A DNA stretch of 64,000 nucleotides from Marixanthomonas sp002364245 (GTDB lineage Bacteria; Bacteroidota; Bacteroidia; Flavobacteriales; Flavobacteriaceae). The stretch is taken from positions 1 through 64,000 of the forward strand of contig CAXAZF010000004.1 in the NCBI GenBank assembly GCA_963973455.1. Reading direction: 5' to 3'. A model generated the notes under the pieces. It was not told the DNA's origin. It worked only from the letters and a program-made list of their open reading frames with translations, and did no database searches. Shown here in pieces: positions 15,829 through 23,989 of this stretch (the first letter of the stretch is position 1; every line of letters starts with the position of its first letter). The translations under genes were made by a program, and so were the position numbers.

Positions 15829-18078
15829 TTAATTCTTTAAAAGTTTAGAGGTTACTTTTTTGTCACCATTGGTAACGGTAATAAAATACATTCCAGAATT
15901 TAAAGAACTGTAATCAAATGATTCTTTAAAAGTTCCGCCTTGGTTGTTGTATTCTTGCCCAGCAACTTTTCTTCCTCTAACATCGTAAACTGCTACCGAT
16001 ACGTTGCTTGAAGTGGTGGTTACAAATTCAAGGTTTACAATTCCTGTTGTTGGGTTTGGCCAAAGGCTAAAATTTTCAAGAGTGGCTTGATCAATGCTCA
16101 GATTTTCATCAATAAGTATATCGTCGTTATTGATATCGAAAAAGATGTTGTCACTGCCTACAATCATGATTCGTGCATCATTACCATTGGGAACATTAGG
16201 GACGGTAATGGTTTCGCTACCATCGTTAGGGGTGGCAGTAGCTAATACTATATCATACGTTTGTCGGTCAAGGCTTAACATAATGTCAACGTTGGCACAA
16301 CTTACAGGAGCTTGGTCTGAATTGGCGACATTCCATGTGATAGTTTGTTGCGTTCCCTGTTTCCATTCCGCATCATTGTTTTGAGATGTGATTTCAAAAG
16401 GACCTGAATTACCGTCCACAGTAACTACCATGGCATCATTATCACCAGCAGCACCGCCTGCAACATTGTCTCGCACAGTTAATCTAAAAACCATATCGCG
16501 ACCTACTGAAGGCACGACTTCCCACGTAGATTCGGTATTTCCAAATAATACGGTATTGATTTTCGGCATATATCTGTTTGGAGATGCAAGTGGCTGTTCA
16601 GACCTAAAGGCAGGGCCTACAGTTGAGGTGTTTTGAGGAGGCATTGGAGCTATTTGCCGGTCATATTGTTCCCAGCAGTATGATAACACATCGCTATCGG
16701 GGTCGGTACCAGTTCCTTTTAAAACAAATGGAGTAGATTTAGGTATTGTATAATCAGGACCTGCATCTGCTGTTGGCGCATTATTATTGGTATTGCTCTG
16801 GTCGGCACACTGGCTATTTCCCGTGGTGATATTGGCCCACATTTCTTGAATGCTTACGGCATGAAAATAATCATCGCTATGCGCTTGTACGTTAGGATTG
16901 CAAATTCCTGCGTATGCCATAATAGTAGAACCGCTGCCTGGTTCGTAAGCAGTAAGGTTGTTCCTATTCCCCCCACACGAATTGTTAAAAGTATGGTTGG
17001 CTCCATATTGATGTCCCATTTCATGAGCAACGTAATCTACATCGTAAAAATCACCTATTGGTTGGCTTATACCGGTTACACCTCTTGCTTTTGATGAAGT
17101 ACAAGGTACTCTTAATTGAGCTAAACCTCCAGCACCCGTGCTAAAAGTATGACCAATATCATAATTGGCCGAACCTATCTGGGAGTCTATTACTGATTGG
17201 CTTTGGTTAATTAAAGTACCGGCACTTCCATTTGTAAAAGGATCTGTAGAAGCATTTAAGTAAATAATATCTTCGTTGTTCGGCACAAGAACCATGGTTA
17301 CTGCCATGTCCCTTTCATATATACCGTTTACCCGTGTCATGGTAACATTCATGGCCGAAAGTACAGCCGCTTTTTTAACAGCATCTGAGGCGTTGGGGTC
17401 CACTCCTTGTTCGTTTAAGTGAAATTGAGCAAATTCACCTGTACAAGCAATGGCAAGTCTAAATGTTCGTAGTTTGCCGTCGTCTGGATTTTTTGTGTTT
17501 TCTGGGGCATCCAATAAAGGTGCTACCGTATCTTCCACCAAACATTCAAAACTGTTTGGGCTTGCTGGGAGCGAAGCCGTAGAATAAGCAATGTAATTTC
17601 TTTTATCCTCTGTGTAAGGATCAATATAGAACGATTTGTGGTTGGCTGAAGAAATGACCACATTTACCCCAATAGAAGATACACTGAAACGAGCTATCGC
17701 CGATGGATCGTCTATTCCTTGCCCTACGTAGGAATTAATGCCTGGAAATTTTTCTTGTAACCCTTCACTTAAAACAGCAGCTTCAAAAACCTCAAATTTT
17801 TGAAGTCCATTTGCAGTTGGAAGTTCTATAATAAGGTTTGAGTTTGAAGTTGACCTTCTTGCAGGAGCATTTGTTAAAATAACTTTTAGATCTTCTGTCT
17901 TTAAACTGAACAGTTCAAAATCAGAAGGCATTGTGCTTCGTGCTTCTTTGTTCTGCGTTTCAACATCATCAGGTGCTATACGGCTCCATAAAGATGATGG
18001 GTTTTGTGCTTGCAACCCAAAACCAAAAAGGGTAAAGAGTAAGATTACAAGGTTTTTGGTGGTAATTTTTTTCATCAT
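15829..18078 (-). CDS. reprolysin-like (M12B) zinc metalloprotease with T9SS sorting domain
   Basis: 749 residues from the ATG at 18078 (18075 also fits), where a signal peptide begins (MMKKITTKNLVILLFTLFGF, cleavage after LQAQ). The frame opens 23 codons further upstream, but that extension has no leader character. The zinc site is HEMGHQYGANH (H352, E353, H356, H362), the reprolysin/metzincin form. The propeptide-like N-terminal region (~30-200) and Ig-like regions after ~440 (ADAGPDYTIPKS, then ITWNVANSDQAPVSC) follow the usual plan. The C-terminus is a type A sorting domain (WPNPTTGIVNLEF ... SSLNSGMYFITV ... KLLKN). It should be a surface or secreted protease exported by the T9SS. Confidence 0.9.
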   Translation of the reverse strand: MMKKITTKNLVILLFTLFGFGLQAQNPSSLWSRIAPDDVETQNKEARSTMPSDFELFSLKTEDLKVILTNAPARRSTSNSNLIIELPTANGLQKFEVFEAAVLSEGLQEKFPGINSYVGQGIDDPSAIARFSVSSIGVNVVISSANHKSFYIDPYTEDKRNYIAYSTASLPASPNSFECLVEDTVAPLLDAPENTKNPDDGKLRTFRLAIACTGEFAQFHLNEQGVDPNASDAVKKAAVLSAMNVTMTRVNGIYERDMAVTMVLVPNNEDIIYLNASTDPFTNGSAGTLINQSQSVIDSQIGSANYDIGHTFSTGAGGLAQLRVPCTSSKARGVTGISQPIGDFYDVDYVAHEMGHQYGANHTFNNSCGGNRNNLTAYEPGSGSTIMAYAGICNPNVQAHSDDYFHAVSIQEMWANITTGNSQCADQSNTNNNAPTADAGPDYTIPKSTPFVLKGTGTDPDSDVLSYCWEQYDRQIAPMPPQNTSTVGPAFRSEQPLASPNRYMPKINTVLFGNTESTWEVVPSVGRDMVFRLTVRDNVAGGAAGDNDAMVVTVDGNSGPFEITSQNNDAEWKQGTQQTITWNVANSDQAPVSCANVDIMLSLDRQTYDIVLATATPNDGSETITVPNVPNGNDARIMIVGSDNIFFDINNDDILIDENLSIDQATLENFSLWPNPTTGIVNLEFVTTTSSNVSVAVYDVRGRKVAGQEYNNQGGTFKESFDYSSLNSGMYFITVTNGDKKVTSKLLKN

Positions 18079-18240
18079 TTTCTGATTTTTCGGAATAATT
18101 ACCGTAAATATAGTGTGCTTTGGCCTCTTTTTAAAGAAATAGCTCATGTTTTTGATGACTGTAATGCTATTTTTTTAAATAGCCCCAAAAAGTATTTTAA
18201 TACTATTAATTTTGTGTATTGTAATATTATAAGATTTGGA

Positions 18241-18966
18241 ATGGCAAATAAGTATATTCACGTTGAAAATTTAGGGTTAAAAGATTACGAAGAATGTTGG
18301 GTCTATCAAGAATCGCTTTTTCAAAAAATATTGGATGCCAAGGTGAAAAACCGTCGTGAAGGTACTGATTATGAAACGCCTAATTACTTTTTGTTGGTAG
18401 AGCACCCTCATGTATACACATTAGGCAAAAGCGGCGATCTTTCAAACCTTTTAATTTCTGAAGAAAAACTGGCCAAAATAGGCGCTACCTTTTACAAAAT
18501 TAACCGTGGTGGCGATATTACCTATCACGGCCCTGGGCAAGTTGTAGGCTATCCTATTTTAGACTTGGAAAATTTCTTTACAGATATCCACAAATATCTG
18601 CGATTTTTAGAAGAAATGGTCATTTTAACCCTCGCGGAATATGGTCTGAAAGCTGAACGCTCTAAAGGCGAAACGGGTGTTTGGCTCGATGTAGGCACTC
18701 CCTTTGCCCGTAAAATTTGCGCGATGGGTGTTCGTGCTAGCCGCTGGGTGACCATGCACGGTTTTGCACTAAATGTGAATGCCGATTTAGGCTATTTTGA
18801 TAATATGATTCCCTGCGGCATTAAAGGAAAAGCAGTAACATCTTTAAATGTTGAATTGGGAAAGTCACAGCTGTCAATGGAAGAAGTAAAAGAAAAGTTA
18901 CTGAAACATTTTGCAGCACTTTTTAAGGCAGAGCTTTATAAGAAAACAACCACCAAATTATTTTAA
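18241..18966 (+). CDS. lipB: octanoyltransferase
   Basis: 241 residues from the ATG at 18241. An upstream in-frame start at 18115 would overlap the divergent protease gene and adds no family sequence. It transfers octanoyl groups from acyl carrier protein to lipoyl domains, such as those of the E2 protein encoded at 53854-55581. Seen: GGDITYHGPGQVVGYPI, K158 in RKICAMGV, and the catalytic cysteine C192 in MIPCGI. A TAATTTTG element at 18207-18214 could be its -7 box, but no TTG stands at the right distance. Confidence 0.95.
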   Translation: MANKYIHVENLGLKDYEECWVYQESLFQKILDAKVKNRREGTDYETPNYFLLVEHPHVYTLGKSGDLSNLLISEEKLAKIGATFYKINRGGDITYHGPGQVVGYPILDLENFFTDIHKYLRFLEEMVILTLAEYGLKAERSKGETGVWLDVGTPFARKICAMGVRASRWVTMHGFALNVNADLGYFDNMIPCGIKGKAVTSLNVELGKSQLSMEEVKEKLLKHFAALFKAELYKKTTTKLF

Positions 18967-19053
18967 GGTTAATAATAGGGTGGTCTGTTTTCCAATTCAA
19001 CTATTTTAAATGTACTGATTAATTTGTCCTGTGCTAGTGAGGGTTTTTAACCT

Positions 19054-19686
19054 TTAGTCAAGATCCCCAAAACCAATATGACTTTCAGCATTGGTAATAC
19101 GGACCACCAATACTTTAGTTAAAGAATTGCTGTGGTGGTCTTCTGCGGTAAGCTTAAACTCAAAATTATCGATGCCGCTACCATCCGCACTTTCAAGTAA
19201 AGGGGTTAAATTGGGGGATATCGCGGCACCATCCCGTACATTATTAGGATCGCCCGTAAACCTAAATGTTCTTGTATTTGGCATTGTTGAAAGACCACCT
19301 TCTGACCAATTGCCCGATACAATATCTGTAACATTTGATATATTGATTATAGAATTGTCGGGCATAGTTAAACTTGCGCTTTTAATAGAACCTTTGTCGC
19401 CAGCTGGATTACGGTCGTCTTTTACCACAAACAAAGTGCCGTATTCATTGTTTTTTTTAAGGTACACTACATCACTGTCAAAATTGAAAGTTTGTGTTGT
19501 ACCATTTAGGGATACTTTTCCATCATGCCCTATAATTATATTTTCTTCTCCACCACTATTACTGTTTGCCGGTAGAAATGAAAAAGATACGGTAGGGTAG
19601 GCATTGTCACTGTCGGGAATTGCTGAAGCACAACTTGTTAGTATAATGCTTACAATTAAAAGGCTAAATAGAATTAATTTTTTCAT
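19054..19686 (-). CDS. putative lipoprotein, unknown
   Basis: 210 residues with lipobox IILTSC (Cys about 19). The mature part is Ser/Asn/Asp-rich and beta-like (YPTVSFSFLPANSNSGGEEN, VSLNGTTQTFNFDSDVVYL, NTRTFRFTGDPNNVRDGAAI, FEFKLTAEDHHSN). It reads like an Ig-like or cadherin-like surface domain. No catalytic motif is seen. It is downstream of the small ORF at 19721 and the hybrid sensor gene on the same strand and could be co-regulated, but the gaps are large. Confidence 0.72.
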   Translation of the reverse strand: MKKLILFSLLIVSIILTSCASAIPDSDNAYPTVSFSFLPANSNSGGEENIIIGHDGKVSLNGTTQTFNFDSDVVYLKKNNEYGTLFVVKDDRNPAGDKGSIKSASLTMPDNSIINISNVTDIVSGNWSEGGLSTMPNTRTFRFTGDPNNVRDGAAISPNLTPLLESADGSGIDNFEFKLTAEDHHSNSLTKVLVVRITNAESHIGFGDLD

Positions 19687-19720
19687 GATTTCTTGTTTTA
19701 AATAGTTTAACTTAGTTTGA

Positions 19721-19876
19721 TTATTGCTTTTTAAAGGTTGTTTTTTTAATGATTTTGTTCTTATGGCTTATATAGAGCACATATTTTCCGTCTTTCAGAT
19801 TTGTTATGTTCAGGTATAAATCATGTTTTGGTCCATAATGCAAAATTCCTGTATAAATTTTTTTAATCTTGTTCAT
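19721..19876 (-). CDS. possible 51-residue protein
   Basis: An intact ATG-to-TAA frame starting MNKIKKIYTGILHYGPK and ending FKKQ, with the middle part LYLNITNLKDGKYVLYI. The pattern of alternating hydrophobics then NLKDGKYVLYI and a Lys-rich end resembles the last strands of Bacteroidota C-terminal domains, and also small stand-alone flavobacterial proteins I have seen. It fills most of the 322-base gap between 19687 and 20008. No signal peptide is present. Function unknown, and it could be a chance frame. Confidence 0.5.
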   Translation of the reverse strand: MNKIKKIYTGILHYGPKHDLYLNITNLKDGKYVLYISHKNKIIKKTTFKKQ

Positions 19877-20008
19877 GATATTGGGAAGTAATATGCCGTA
19901 AAGTTAAGTTGTGGCCCTCAGAAAGAGTATGACTATTGTAACCATTACTAATAATTATGTAACAGCAATGTGGTTATTTGTCTTTATTGATTTTTATAGA
20001 ATATTTTA

Positions 20009-23000
20009 TTAAAGAGCATAATCGGAAGGGGCGCATCCAAACTCCTTTTTAAAGCATTTTCCAAAATAAGAGGCATCGTTAAAGCCAACTGTGTACCCAA
20101 CTTCAGAAACTGAAATTTTATTAGCTTTAAGTAATTGCGCTGCTAATTTTAGCCTTTGGTTTCGTATAAACTCAGTGGTGGAATAACCAGTAAGGGCTTT
20201 TAATTTTCGGTGTAGTTGCATGCGGCTTACCAACATGGCTTTGCTGAAATCTTCAGTAGTAAATTCAGAATTTGTAATGTTATTGTCTATAACCTCCTGT
20301 AACCGTTCTAAAAATTGTTCGTCAGCAGAAGAGATGGCAATATCTTTTGCTTGCAAAATTACGTCTTGAGAAAAACGTTCTTGTAACTTTCTTCGGTTTT
20401 CAATGAGGTTTTTGGCCGTAGCTTTTACCAATTGAGGGCTAAAAGGTTTTGTAAGATAAGCATCTGCGCCAATGCCTAATCCTTCCAGTTTATCGGTAAC
20501 CTTAGATTTTCCAGTAAGGAGTATTATAGGAATGTGCGAAGTTAAAGGTGCTTCTTTTAGCTCTTTGGTTAACGTAAAGCCATCTTTATCGGGCATCATT
20601 ACATCACTTATTATAACATCGGGAATTCGTTTTTTTGCTACCGAAAGACCTTTAGTTCCATTGGCAGCAGTATAAATTTTATAAGTATTTTCAAAAATAG
20701 AAGTGATATAATTACGTATTTCAGCAGCGTCATCTACAATCAATAAAATAGGCGCATCTTTTAAGGCCAATTGTTCAGAGTTATTTATACCAGAAGGAAA
20801 AGTGAGCTCTGGATGCTCTTGATTGTCGTGATTCTCGGTAAGTATTTCAAAAGTCTCATAGAATTGTTTTTCAACAGGTATTTTTACTGAAAAAATTGTA
20901 GCCCCTTTTTTGTCACTTTTTACCGAAATGCTCCCTTTATGGAGTTCAATCAATTCTTTTGTTAATGAGAGGCCAATGCCTGTACCACTTATTTGCTCGT
21001 TTATTTGGTAAAAGCGCTCAAAAACTTTTTGTTGTTCTTCAGGGCTCAAATAACTGCCTGTATTTTCTACGTTAAGTGAATAATAGGAGCCTTCTTTTGT
21101 CCCAGTAATTGTAATGCTCTTTTTTTCTGGCGTATATTTAACAGCATTTCCCACAAGATTGAAAAGTATTGTTTCCATAATATCACGGTCAAACCAATCT
21201 ACACCATTGTTTGAAGAGGTCTCAATGGTATATTGAATGTTTTTTTCGTGGGTACTGAAAGAAAAGGCTTCGGCTTGTGCATCAATATATTTAGAAAGGT
21301 TGCCAGGCTGTACCTTTAGTTTTACAATGCCACTTTCTAATTTTGAAAGTGCCAATAGCTGCTCGACCAATGCTTCCATGCGTTGGGTATTGTTTTGTGC
21401 ATTCAAGAGGTTTTTACGTTCGCTCTTTGTTAGCTTTCCTGATGCCAATTGGTCTTCAACCGGCCCTTTTATTAATGTTAAGGGAGTGCGCAACTCGTGA
21501 GATACGTTTGCAAAGAAGTTGGATTTTGCAACGTCAATTTCCTCAATGGCCTTTAATTTGTTATGGGCAACATTTTGCTTGTATTTAAGGTAAAAATAAA
21601 AGTAGACTAAAGCTGCAAATGCTATAAGATAAAACAAATAGGCCCACCATGTTTTATACCAAGGGGGTGCTATCGTTATGGTAGCTTTTGAAATAGGGGT
21701 GTCATTTACGTTTTGATAGGCAGCTTTTACAAAAAAGGTATATTCACCGGGTTTTAAATCGGAAAAATTCACGGTGTTTCCTTCAGCTTTTAGCCAGTTT
21801 TTGTTTTCTTCCCCCAATTTGTAATAATATTTAACCTTGGTGGGGAACCGATAATCATGTAGAGAAAAATGAAGACTAAAGTCCCGTTGATTATAATCTA
21901 GTTCTATTTGGTTGTTATTGAGTATGGTGCTATGATGTTCATCTGTTTTATTTCCATAGACTTTTATGCTCGTGATTATTGGAGCATCAAAAACATCGGG
22001 GTGCGAATAATTAGCAGGATTTATAATTTGTATCCCTTCGTCGGTTCCAAAATAGAGGGTGCTATTTGCAAAAGTACTGGAGGTAAAAAGGCAAGCATCG
22101 GATATTAATCCGTCTGTTTGGTTAAGGTTTAGCAGTTTTTCTTCAGTGGGGTCGTACACATACAGACCACTTCGTATGGTGCTTACCCACAATAGTCCAT
22201 TTGTGTCGGTTTCAATGGCCATGGTTTTTTTGTCGAATGCTTCATCGTCAATTTTTAGGACTTCAAAGGCATCTGTTTTTTCATTGTATTTATTTATTCC
22301 GTAATCGGACCCAAACCAAAGGTTCCCTTTCTGGTCTTCGTGTACCTCGTAGAGTACATTTGTGTTAATGGTGGTTTCGTCTCCTTTTTTATGCAGGTAT
22401 CTTGTGTAATCAAAAGGTTTTTCTTCTGAAGTGATTTTAGAGATATCAGGTATTTTATAAACACCATTCCCTACGGTAATTACCCAAAGATTGTCATTTT
22501 TGTCCCTTAAAATTTGTAGGGTTTTTAGTTCATCGTCTTTGGTGCTGGTCTTAAGTTTATAGGTGTTGAGCTCGTTTCCTTTTTTATCCATAAGATGGAT
22601 GCCAGCCCATGAACCAACCCATAAATACCCGTTTTTATCTTCGGCAATACCATATATTTTAAGAAGTTTCTCACTGTTGTTTTCAATAGGATAAGTAGTG
22701 ATAGTACCGTTTGTGGCCATAAAATGAACATTGCCTGTAAGATCACCGGCCCAAATACCTTTATTTGTTTTATGAAGTGAAAAAATATTATGGTTTGATA
22801 AGACCGAGGTGTACGTTTCTTCTTTTTTTGAATAAGTGTGAAGCCCCGTCATTCCGCCAATAAAGGTAGTATCGTTAGAAACGACAATACGGCGAGCATG
22901 CAATGGAATGTTACCGGTAAAAACTTTTCCGGCTTTATTTTCTTTAAATAGTCCTTTGCGTGAACCAATCCATAATATTTCTTGTTGGTCTAAAAACAGC

Positions 23001-23869
23001 GTATTGATTTCTTGAATGGAAAAATTAGGATTGTTATTTATCAACCGCTCCACCTTTTGTGTAGAAAGATCGTATTTATAAAAATTATTGGGACTGATTA
23101 AAAAACAGGATTTATCTTGAATGTTCGAAATAAAATAAATAGGTTCTGGAACATCAATCTTTTTTGGATTTGTCTTAAAATCATATACAAATACCTTTTT
23201 GTTAGACCTATAGATTAAATCGCCATTGGGTGTGATCGCCATTCTTTCAATAGGGGTATTTTTTAGAACAGGCACCAAGCTATTATTCTCAAAAAAATAG
23301 AGGGTGTCTTTTATTTTTATAAGCTCTTTTCCTTGAGGGGTTTCTTTTAGCAAGATATTTAGTGAGTGGCCGCTTATCTTTTCAAAAGTGTCTGAATCTT
23401 TACTTTTTCTGAATAATCCTGTGTCGCTATCCACCCAAAGAGCTCCTTTACTGGTTTGCAAAAGTTGATATATAATGCTTCCTATTGATTCTGGCTGATC
23501 AATTTTTGAAATGGATAATGGTTCAAAAATATTTTCATTAGCATGAAATTTAACTAAACCAGCACCTTGCGTTCCTATCCAATAATATCCTTTTTCAGAT
23601 TGTGCAATGCAGCGTATCCAGTTTGCGGGAAGGGTGTTTTTGTGCAGCGGATTATATCGATAGGTGTTGAAGCTGCTACCATCATAACGATACAGTCCAT
23701 CTTGTGTAGCCAGCCAAATAAAGCCATCATTATCCTGTATTATTGATGAAATCCACAGATTAGAAACTTCTTCTTCTATTTTTGTTAGTTTAATAGATGT
23801 ATGCTCTTGTCCGAATAGTAAAAACGGAACTAAAAGTAAGAGGATGGTAGTTACGTAGCGTTGAAGCAT
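20009..23869 (-). CDS. hybrid two-component system sensor/regulator (HTCS)
   Basis: 1286 residues, all steps of a two-component pathway in one chain. After a signal peptide, residues about 20-650 are two-component propeller repeats (for example DGLYRYDGSSFNTY, GYYWIGTQGAGLVKF) forming the periplasmic sensor. A Y_Y_Y domain follows (~655-720). A transmembrane helix lies at ~741-761. The histidine kinase has H791 in NVSHELRTP and an ATPase with GNAVKYTP and GTGIGLSL. The receiver spans 1041-1155 with Asp 1089 in ISDVMMPDKDG, and an AraC-type HTH occupies ~1190-1286. HTCSs usually sense glycan fragments and switch on an adjacent polysaccharide utilisation locus. No SusC/SusD pair or glycoside hydrolase lies near, so its target is unknown. 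A CAAAATTA at 23897-23904 could be its -7 box in reverse. Confidence 0.94.
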   Translation of the reverse strand: MLQRYVTTILLLLVPFLLFGQEHTSIKLTKIEEEVSNLWISSIIQDNDGFIWLATQDGLYRYDGSSFNTYRYNPLHKNTLPANWIRCIAQSEKGYYWIGTQGAGLVKFHANENIFEPLSISKIDQPESIGSIIYQLLQTSKGALWVDSDTGLFRKSKDSDTFEKISGHSLNILLKETPQGKELIKIKDTLYFFENNSLVPVLKNTPIERMAITPNGDLIYRSNKKVFVYDFKTNPKKIDVPEPIYFISNIQDKSCFLISPNNFYKYDLSTQKVERLINNNPNFSIQEINTLFLDQQEILWIGSRKGLFKENKAGKVFTGNIPLHARRIVVSNDTTFIGGMTGLHTYSKKEETYTSVLSNHNIFSLHKTNKGIWAGDLTGNVHFMATNGTITTYPIENNSEKLLKIYGIAEDKNGYLWVGSWAGIHLMDKKGNELNTYKLKTSTKDDELKTLQILRDKNDNLWVITVGNGVYKIPDISKITSEEKPFDYTRYLHKKGDETTINTNVLYEVHEDQKGNLWFGSDYGINKYNEKTDAFEVLKIDDEAFDKKTMAIETDTNGLLWVSTIRSGLYVYDPTEEKLLNLNQTDGLISDACLFTSSTFANSTLYFGTDEGIQIINPANYSHPDVFDAPIITSIKVYGNKTDEHHSTILNNNQIELDYNQRDFSLHFSLHDYRFPTKVKYYYKLGEENKNWLKAEGNTVNFSDLKPGEYTFFVKAAYQNVNDTPISKATITIAPPWYKTWWAYLFYLIAFAALVYFYFYLKYKQNVAHNKLKAIEEIDVAKSNFFANVSHELRTPLTLIKGPVEDQLASGKLTKSERKNLLNAQNNTQRMEALVEQLLALSKLESGIVKLKVQPGNLSKYIDAQAEAFSFSTHEKNIQYTIETSSNNGVDWFDRDIMETILFNLVGNAVKYTPEKKSITITGTKEGSYYSLNVENTGSYLSPEEQQKVFERFYQINEQISGTGIGLSLTKELIELHKGSISVKSDKKGATIFSVKIPVEKQFYETFEILTENHDNQEHPELTFPSGINNSEQLALKDAPILLIVDDAAEIRNYITSIFENTYKIYTAANGTKGLSVAKKRIPDVIISDVMMPDKDGFTLTKELKEAPLTSHIPIILLTGKSKVTDKLEGLGIGADAYLTKPFSPQLVKATAKNLIENRRKLQERFSQDVILQAKDIAISSADEQFLERLQEVIDNNITNSEFTTEDFSKAMLVSRMQLHRKLKALTGYSTTEFIRNQRLKLAAQLLKANKISVSEVGYTVGFNDASYFGKCFKKEFGCAPSDYAL

Positions 23870-23989
23870 AAGGGTCTTTGTCTATCTTAAATGTAACAAA
23901 ATTAAGATAGTTAAACAATTGGCTTTTAAGGAATAATTGATAAGAGTGAATTAATAGAAGAAAACCAATGGCTTTAAAACAGCGTTTTT

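Noticed and set aside
18079..18147. Upstream start of the protease at 18147
   Set aside because: It adds 23 residues before a clear signal peptide and overlaps the lipB upstream region.
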